Positions 6,452-9,626 of a stretch of 9,626 bases of DNA are shown in pieces (position 1 is the first letter of the stretch; each line of letters opens with the position of its first letter). The position numbers were made by a program, and so were the translations under genes. Origin of the DNA: Thermoflexus hugenholtzii JAD2 (GTDB lineage: Bacteria > Chloroflexota > Dehalococcoidia > SHYB01). Location of the stretch: assembly GCA_945861815.1 (NCBI GenBank), contig CAMAVV010000046.1, positions 1 to 9,626 on the forward strand, written 5' to 3'. The notes below the pieces were generated by a model, which saw nothing but the letters and a program-made list of their open reading frames with translations, was not told where the DNA came from and searched no databases.

Positions 6452-6460
6452 ATTGTACCA
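6452..6460 (-). promoter_or_regulatory. Extended -10 promoter of mfd
   Basis: The minus strand reads TGG TACAAT, a good extended -10, predicting transcription from about 6445 and a leader of about 53 bases before the TTG start at 6392. No -35 is recognisable (GCGCCC at the expected place). This placement is the main reason for rejecting the longer open frame that begins at 6461. Confidence 0.45.
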
Positions 6461-6492
6461 AGGCCGGCGGCAGGGGGCGCTACACCTGAAAG

Positions 6493-6501
6493 TGATATAC
6501 T
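6493..6501 (+). promoter_or_regulatory. Extended -10 promoter of the proBA operon
   Basis: TGA TATACT predicts transcription from about 6508, 36 bases before the proB ATG. No -35 is visible at the expected distance. It is divergent from the mfd promoter, with the two -10 boxes 38 bases apart. Confidence 0.5.
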
Positions 6502-6543
6502 TTTTGAATCTGGCGTGCGAGAGGAACCAGGGTCGAATAGCCT

Positions 6544-7695
6544 ATGGCATCTTCAGGCGGCTCCCTCAAATACCGGCGGGTTGTGGCCAAGGTTGGCACC
6601 AACCTGCTGACGGGCGGCAGCGATAAGCTGGACGCCTCCTTCATGTCCGGCCTTGTGGCCCAGATCGCAGGCCTGCGCAAGCAGGGGGTGGAACTTTTGC
6701 TAGTAACCTCCGGCGCAATCGCCGCCGGCCAGGAGGCCCTCGCTTTGCCGAAGGGGCGGCGCGAGGTGGCGCTGAAGCAGATGATGGCCGCCGTTGGCCA
6801 GGGGCGGCTGATGCACCGCTACCAGGAGCTGTTCGATAAACATAAGGTCGTGGTGGCCCAGGCCCTTGTCACGAAGGGCGACCTGGACAACAGGGAGAGC
6901 TATCTCAACGTTCGTAACACCTTTGAAGGACTCGTGAGCCTTGGCGTGGTGCCTATCATCAATGAGAACGACGTGGTGGACGTGCGCGAGATCCGGGAAG
7001 ATGTCTTCGGCGATAACGATAACCTTTCGGCAGTTGTCGCTACCGTCGTCCACGCCGACCTCCTCATGATTCTTACCGATATCGATGGTCTTTACACCGC
7101 CGACCCGCGCAAAGACGCTGCCGCGAAGCTCATCCCCCGGGTCGAGCGCATCGATGCGGCGATAGAAAGCCTGGCAGGCGGAACAGGGAGCGTGCGCGGA
7201 CGCGGCGGCATGATGACAAAGATTCAAGCGGCGAAGGTCGCGACTGCGGCGGGCGTTCCTGTAGTGATTGCCAACGGCCACGAGAAGGATGTGCTCACTC
7301 GCCTGGTTCGCGGCGAAGCGGCAGGCACTTTCTTTGAGGCTGCCGCTTCCACCGCCGATAGCAGACAGCGATGGATGCTGACGGGCATCGGGGCCAAGGG
7401 CGCGATCGTGGTGGACGACGGCGCGGCGAAGGCCCTTGCCCAGGAGCACCGCAGCCTCTTGCCCGCAGGCGTGCGCGCCATCGAAGGGCAGTTCGCCCGC
7501 GGCGATCTTATCGACATCCGCGATAGCCGTGGCGGACGCATCGCGCGCGGTGTGACCAACTACGGCTCGGCGGAGCTGGAAAAGATAAAGGGCGTGCGGT
7601 CAGCAGACATCCAAAAGCTGCTGGGCTATTCCTTCGGCGATGAAGTGGTGCACCGCAACGATCTCGCGACCTTCGAAGGCATCAAGGCAGGCTAG
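6544..7695 (+). CDS. proB: Glutamate 5-kinase with C-terminal PUA domain
   Basis: A 383-residue protein (E. coli ProB has 367) that phosphorylates glutamate to gamma-glutamyl phosphate, the first and feedback-controlled step of proline synthesis. The amino-acid kinase domain shows VAKVGTNLLTGG (14-25, Lys16), LLLVTSGAIAAG (51-62), the Asn/Asp-rich PIINENDVVDV (137-147), FGDNDNLSA (155-163), TDIDGLYTADPR (178-189) and GRGGMMTKIQAAKVA (219-233). The PUA domain covers about 275-370. The ATG at 6544 is taken as the start; the nearest purine-rich stretches are GAGG at 6521 and AGGG at 6529, both further away than ideal. No proline-binding change is obvious. It is followed by proA after 54 bases, the usual order. 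Confidence 0.96.
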   Translation: MASSGGSLKYRRVVAKVGTNLLTGGSDKLDASFMSGLVAQIAGLRKQGVELLLVTSGAIAAGQEALALPKGRREVALKQMMAAVGQGRLMHRYQELFDKHKVVVAQALVTKGDLDNRESYLNVRNTFEGLVSLGVVPIINENDVVDVREIREDVFGDNDNLSAVVATVVHADLLMILTDIDGLYTADPRKDAAAKLIPRVERIDAAIESLAGGTGSVRGRGGMMTKIQAAKVATAAGVPVVIANGHEKDVLTRLVRGEAAGTFFEAAASTADSRQRWMLTGIGAKGAIVVDDGAAKALAQEHRSLLPAGVRAIEGQFARGDLIDIRDSRGGRIARGVTNYGSAELEKIKGVRSADIQKLLGYSFGDEVVHRNDLATFEGIKAG

Positions 7696-7701
7696 CAGAC
7701 T

Positions 7702-7741
7702 CTCCCTCACATCCTGTGGGAAAATAGATACGGAGAGGGAG
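7702..7741 (+). other. Stem that could mask the proA ribosome-binding site
   Basis: In the 54-base proB-proA gap, CTCCCTC (7702-7708) can pair with GAGGGAG (7735-7741), which is part of the strong ribosome-binding site (7732-7741) eight bases before the proA ATG. A small inner hairpin is formed by CACA and TGTG near 7708-7718. A pyrimidine tract pairing with a ribosome-binding site can arise by chance, so a regulatory role is only a suggestion. Confidence 0.25.
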
Positions 7742-7749
7742 CAATATCT

Positions 7750-9033
7750 ATGGCGACAATGACATCACAAGTCCAGAACCTCCACGCGAAGGTAAAAGCG
7801 GCAAAGGCGGCGTCGCGCAAGCTGGCCGGCCTCTCGACCCTTGTGAAGAACAAGGGTCTCGAGGAAATCGCCAAGGCGTTGAAGAGCCGCGAGAAGGAAA
7901 TCCTGGAGGCCAATGCCAAGGATATCGAAAACGCTCGCGCGGCCGGCCTCGCCGATGCGCCTCTCAACCGCCTGCGCCTCACCCCTGAGAAGCTCGACGC
8001 CATCGCCGCCGATGTGCGCAAAGTTGCCCAGCTTCCCGACCCTGTGGGCGAAATCATCGACGGCTGGCGTCTCCCCAACGGCCTCAAAGTGAGCCGCAGG
8101 CGCGTTCCTCTGGGCGTTCTCGCCGCTATCTTTGAAAGCCGCCCCAATGTGACCATCGATATCGCCTCCCTGTGCCTCAAATCGGGAAATGCCTGCGTGC
8201 TGCGCGGCGGCAAAGAGGCGATTCATTCCAACACGGCCCTGGCTGCTATCGCGAGTGAAGCTGAAACGAAGGCCGGCGTCCCGGCGGGCGCGCTTCAGCT
8301 TATCGAAAACACAGACCGCGCCCTCATTGGCGAACTGCTCAGCCTCAAAGACTCCATCGATATCGTCGTGCCGCGCGGCGGCGCTGAGCTGATCCGCTAT
8401 GTCGCGGAGAACGCCAAGATGCCCGTGCTCACTGGCGGCGTTGGCGTCTGCCACACCTACGTCGATGCCGCTGCGAACATCGAGAAGGCCGTGGCCATCG
8501 TCGTCAACGCCAAGACGCGCAACTGGTCCATCTGCAACGCCCTCGACACGATTCTCGTTCACTCCAGCGTGGCCGCCTCGTTCTTGCCGCGCGCCGGCAA
8601 AGCCCTGGTTGAAAAGGGAGTCGAGCTTCGATGCGACGAGCGAGCGCGAGCGCTGCTTGCCAAGGAGCAAGGCGTCAAGGCCGTTGCAGCGGCGCCTACC
8701 GATTTCGGCAAGGAGTTCCTTGCGCCGGTCGCCGCCATCCGGGTCGTCAACTCCCTTGATGAGGCTCTCGAACATATCGCCCAATACGGCACTGGCCACT
8801 CCGATGCTATCGTTACCGAGGATTTCAGCGCCGCCACCCGTTTCATCGATGAAGTCGATACCGCCGTCGTCTACGTGAACGCCTCCACCCAGTTCACCGA
8901 TGGCGCGCAGTTCGGCCTGGGCGCGGAGATCATCGACTCGACGCAGAAGACCATCGCGCGCGGCCCCGTGGGCTTGCGGGAGATCACCACCTATAAGTGG
9001 ACCGTCCTCGGCGATGGGCAAGTGCGCCCGTAG
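7750..9033 (+). CDS. proA: Gamma-glutamyl phosphate reductase (glutamate-5-semialdehyde dehydrogenase)
   Basis: A 427-residue NADPH-dependent enzyme (E. coli ProA has 417) that reduces gamma-glutamyl phosphate to glutamate semialdehyde, which cyclises on the way to proline. Visible motifs are VPLGVLAAIFESRPNVT (119-135), LKSGNACVLRGGKEA (143-157), DIVVPRGGAELI (204-215), the catalytic Cys262 in NAKTRNWSICNALDT (253-267), TGHSDAIVTED (348-358) and GPVGLREITTYKW (405-417). The segment before the cysteine reads RNW where most family members have QRP, a conservative-looking oddity. The ribosome-binding site GGAGAGGGAG (7732-7741) supports the ATG at 7750; a second ATG three codons later is possible. 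ProA and ProB commonly work together to channel the unstable acyl phosphate. Confidence 0.96.
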   Translation: MATMTSQVQNLHAKVKAAKAASRKLAGLSTLVKNKGLEEIAKALKSREKEILEANAKDIENARAAGLADAPLNRLRLTPEKLDAIAADVRKVAQLPDPVGEIIDGWRLPNGLKVSRRRVPLGVLAAIFESRPNVTIDIASLCLKSGNACVLRGGKEAIHSNTALAAIASEAETKAGVPAGALQLIENTDRALIGELLSLKDSIDIVVPRGGAELIRYVAENAKMPVLTGGVGVCHTYVDAAANIEKAVAIVVNAKTRNWSICNALDTILVHSSVAASFLPRAGKALVEKGVELRCDERARALLAKEQGVKAVAAAPTDFGKEFLAPVAAIRVVNSLDEALEHIAQYGTGHSDAIVTEDFSAATRFIDEVDTAVVYVNASTQFTDGAQFGLGAEIIDSTQKTIARGPVGLREITTYKWTVLGDGQVRP

Positions 9034-9044
9034 TTTCAGTGCGA

Positions 9045-9072
9045 TTGCAACTCGCGAACGGGTTGCTATACT
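9045..9072 (+). promoter_or_regulatory. Promoter of the small acidic protein gene
   Basis: TTGCAA (9045-9050), a 16-base spacer and TATACT (9067-9072) form the best promoter in the window; TGC just before the -10 adds an extended element. Predicted transcription begins near 9079, about 60 bases before the ATG at 9139. It starts 11 bases after the proA stop, so this gene can be expressed apart from proBA. Confidence 0.65.
9047..9066 (+). other. Hairpin/inverted repeat across the promoter
   Basis: GCAACTCG (9047-9054) and CGGGTTGC (9059-9066) form an eight-base stem with one G-T pair and a CGAA loop (TTCG on the other strand). It fills the spacer between -35 and -10. As DNA it could be an operator; as RNA it would be a proA 3' end structure. 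No T run follows. Confidence 0.4.
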
Positions 9073-9138
9073 ACTCCGCACCCTTCGCTCCAGCAGACGC
9101 GAAACTCCCTCATCCCCAGGTAGATACTGGAGGCTCCG

Positions 9139-9462
9139 ATGGCCGACTACCGATTCGAGCGCGAGTGCCGCACGCCGCACTCGGAAGCCTACGCGATCCT
9201 TGATGGCGAACAACCCGTCGCGCGCATCGACCTGCACTTCACGCCGTCAGTTGTCCACGGCATGCTGACCGTCACCGAGAGCGTCACCCAAGATGAGATT
9301 AAGACGCTGATCGAAGCGATAGACGAAGAGCTGGTGATGTCGGCGGACGCCGCATGCGAAGACTTTGTCGTGGTGGTCTACCAGGGCCGCGAGATCGGCA
9401 CCTTCAGCGCTCAGGACCTGGAAGAAGAAGAGGAAGAGTCGGAAGGCAAGCCCGGCTGGTAA
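9139..9462 (+). CDS. Small acidic protein of unknown function
   Basis: I do not recognise a named family. The protein has 107 residues, no signal peptide and no membrane segment. It appears as alternating beta-strands and one helix: YAILDGEQPVARIDLHF (18-34), HGMLTVTESV (40-49), an Asp/Glu-rich helix DEIKTLIEAIDEELV (52-66), then DFVVVVYQGREIGTFS (75-90). The tail has six consecutive Glu and is probably disordered. The two strand pairs with a matching pattern suggest a compact alpha/beta domain. The start is well supported by GGAGG at 9129-9133, five bases before the ATG, and by its own promoter at 9045-9072. Coding evidence is good; function is unknown. Confidence 0.75.
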   Translation: MADYRFERECRTPHSEAYAILDGEQPVARIDLHFTPSVVHGMLTVTESVTQDEIKTLIEAIDEELVMSADAACEDFVVVVYQGREIGTFSAQDLEEEEEESEGKPGW

Positions 9463-9468
9463 CAGCCG
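9453..9468. terminator. Short hairpin over the stop codon between convergent genes
   Basis: CGGCTG (9453-9458) and CAGCCG (9463-9468) form a perfect six-base stem with a GTAA loop; the TAA stop of the small acidic protein gene forms the last three bases of that loop. It sits just before the stop of the convergent minus-strand gene at 9472. It has no T run on either strand, so if it ends transcription it does so weakly or in both directions. Confidence 0.3.
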
Positions 9469-9471
9469 CGC

Positions 9472-9626
9472 CTACGCAGGTTCCGGCGATTTCTCGGGGC
9501 CTATGCTTTTCCCTCGTGCATTCGCGCGCTTCGTCAGGATAACGAGGGAGACGATCCCGATCGTGACTCCGAACCAGAGGGTGCAGATTCGGATGAGCAG
9601 CACGCCTGCCGCCGCCGCATCCTTCG
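9472..9626 (-). CDS. C-terminus of a multi-pass membrane protein, flippase-like (lysylphosphatidylglycerol synthase TM type)
   Basis: The minus strand is open from the right edge to a TAG at 9474-9472, giving 50 residues. They read KDAAAAGVLLIRICTLWF, then a hydrophobic segment GVTIGIVSLVIL, then a basic and polar tail. An Ala-rich stretch followed by L-x-R-x-x-T-L-W and a final membrane helix is typical of the end of the PF03706/TIGR00374 membrane family. These proteins lie in the inner membrane and are linked to lipid or glycan transport; the specific substrate cannot be told from this end. The gene converges on the one at 9139-9462 with nine bases between stops. Coding seems secure; the family name is less so. 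Confidence 0.6.
   Translation of the reverse strand, partial: KDAAAAGVLLIRICTLWFGVTIGIVSLVILTKRANARGKSIGPEKSPEPA

Noticed and set aside
7765..9237. Long open frame antisense to proA (490 codons)
   Set aside because: It mirrors proA codon structure in a high-GC gene, has no ribosome-binding site or recognisable domain, and proA itself is certain.
1..9626. CRISPR arrays, tRNA or rRNA genes, insertion sequences, integrases
   Set aside because: I saw no regularly spaced repeats, RNA gene signatures, transposase motifs or recombinase motifs on either strand.

Overview
The window is about 60% G+C and densely packed with short intergenic gaps. The strong purine-rich ribosome-binding sites and mix of housekeeping genes fit a free-living bacterium. 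The proteins look to me like Chloroflexota (Dehalococcoidia/SAR202-type) relatives, but that placement rests on overall impression and is low confidence. It contains nine complete or nearly complete genes, two genes cut by the window edges, and one gene remnant.

Layout. Positions 1-256 (minus) hold the N-terminal part of a ComF-like protein. Running the other way are a HAD-superfamily hydrolase (326-1027), a cytosolic beta-propeller of BNR/Asp-box repeats (1039-2211) and a MoaD/ThiS-like small protein ending in Gly-Gly (2247-2507), which look like one operon. Facing them is mfd (2928-6392, minus), the transcription-repair coupling factor. Between moaD-like and mfd sits an addiction-module antidote gene with no toxin (2587-2877, minus). 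Divergent from mfd is the proline pathway pair proB-proA (6544-9033), followed by a small acidic protein of unknown function (9139-9462) with its own promoter. The last 155 bases (minus) encode the C-terminus of a multi-pass membrane protein of the flippase-like/lysylphosphatidylglycerol synthase type.

The most unusual structure is at 2504-3005. The last 25 codons and stop of mfd are present twice in direct orientation, 424 bases apart, about 85% identical over the best 66 bases and 20 of 25 identical as protein. The orphan antidote gene lies exactly between the copies. The outer copy ends in a stop codon overlapping the stop of the moaD-like gene. This looks like a scar of a small cassette that entered the 3' end of mfd and supplied a replacement end, leaving the old end behind.

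The other items worth attention are the pairing of a beta-propeller with a ubiquitin-fold protein, a terminator-like hairpin in the mfd leader, several promoters that all look like extended -10 (TGN) promoters, and a hairpin lying across the promoter of the small acidic protein gene. ProB and ProA carry out the first two steps from glutamate to proline; I see no proC here.
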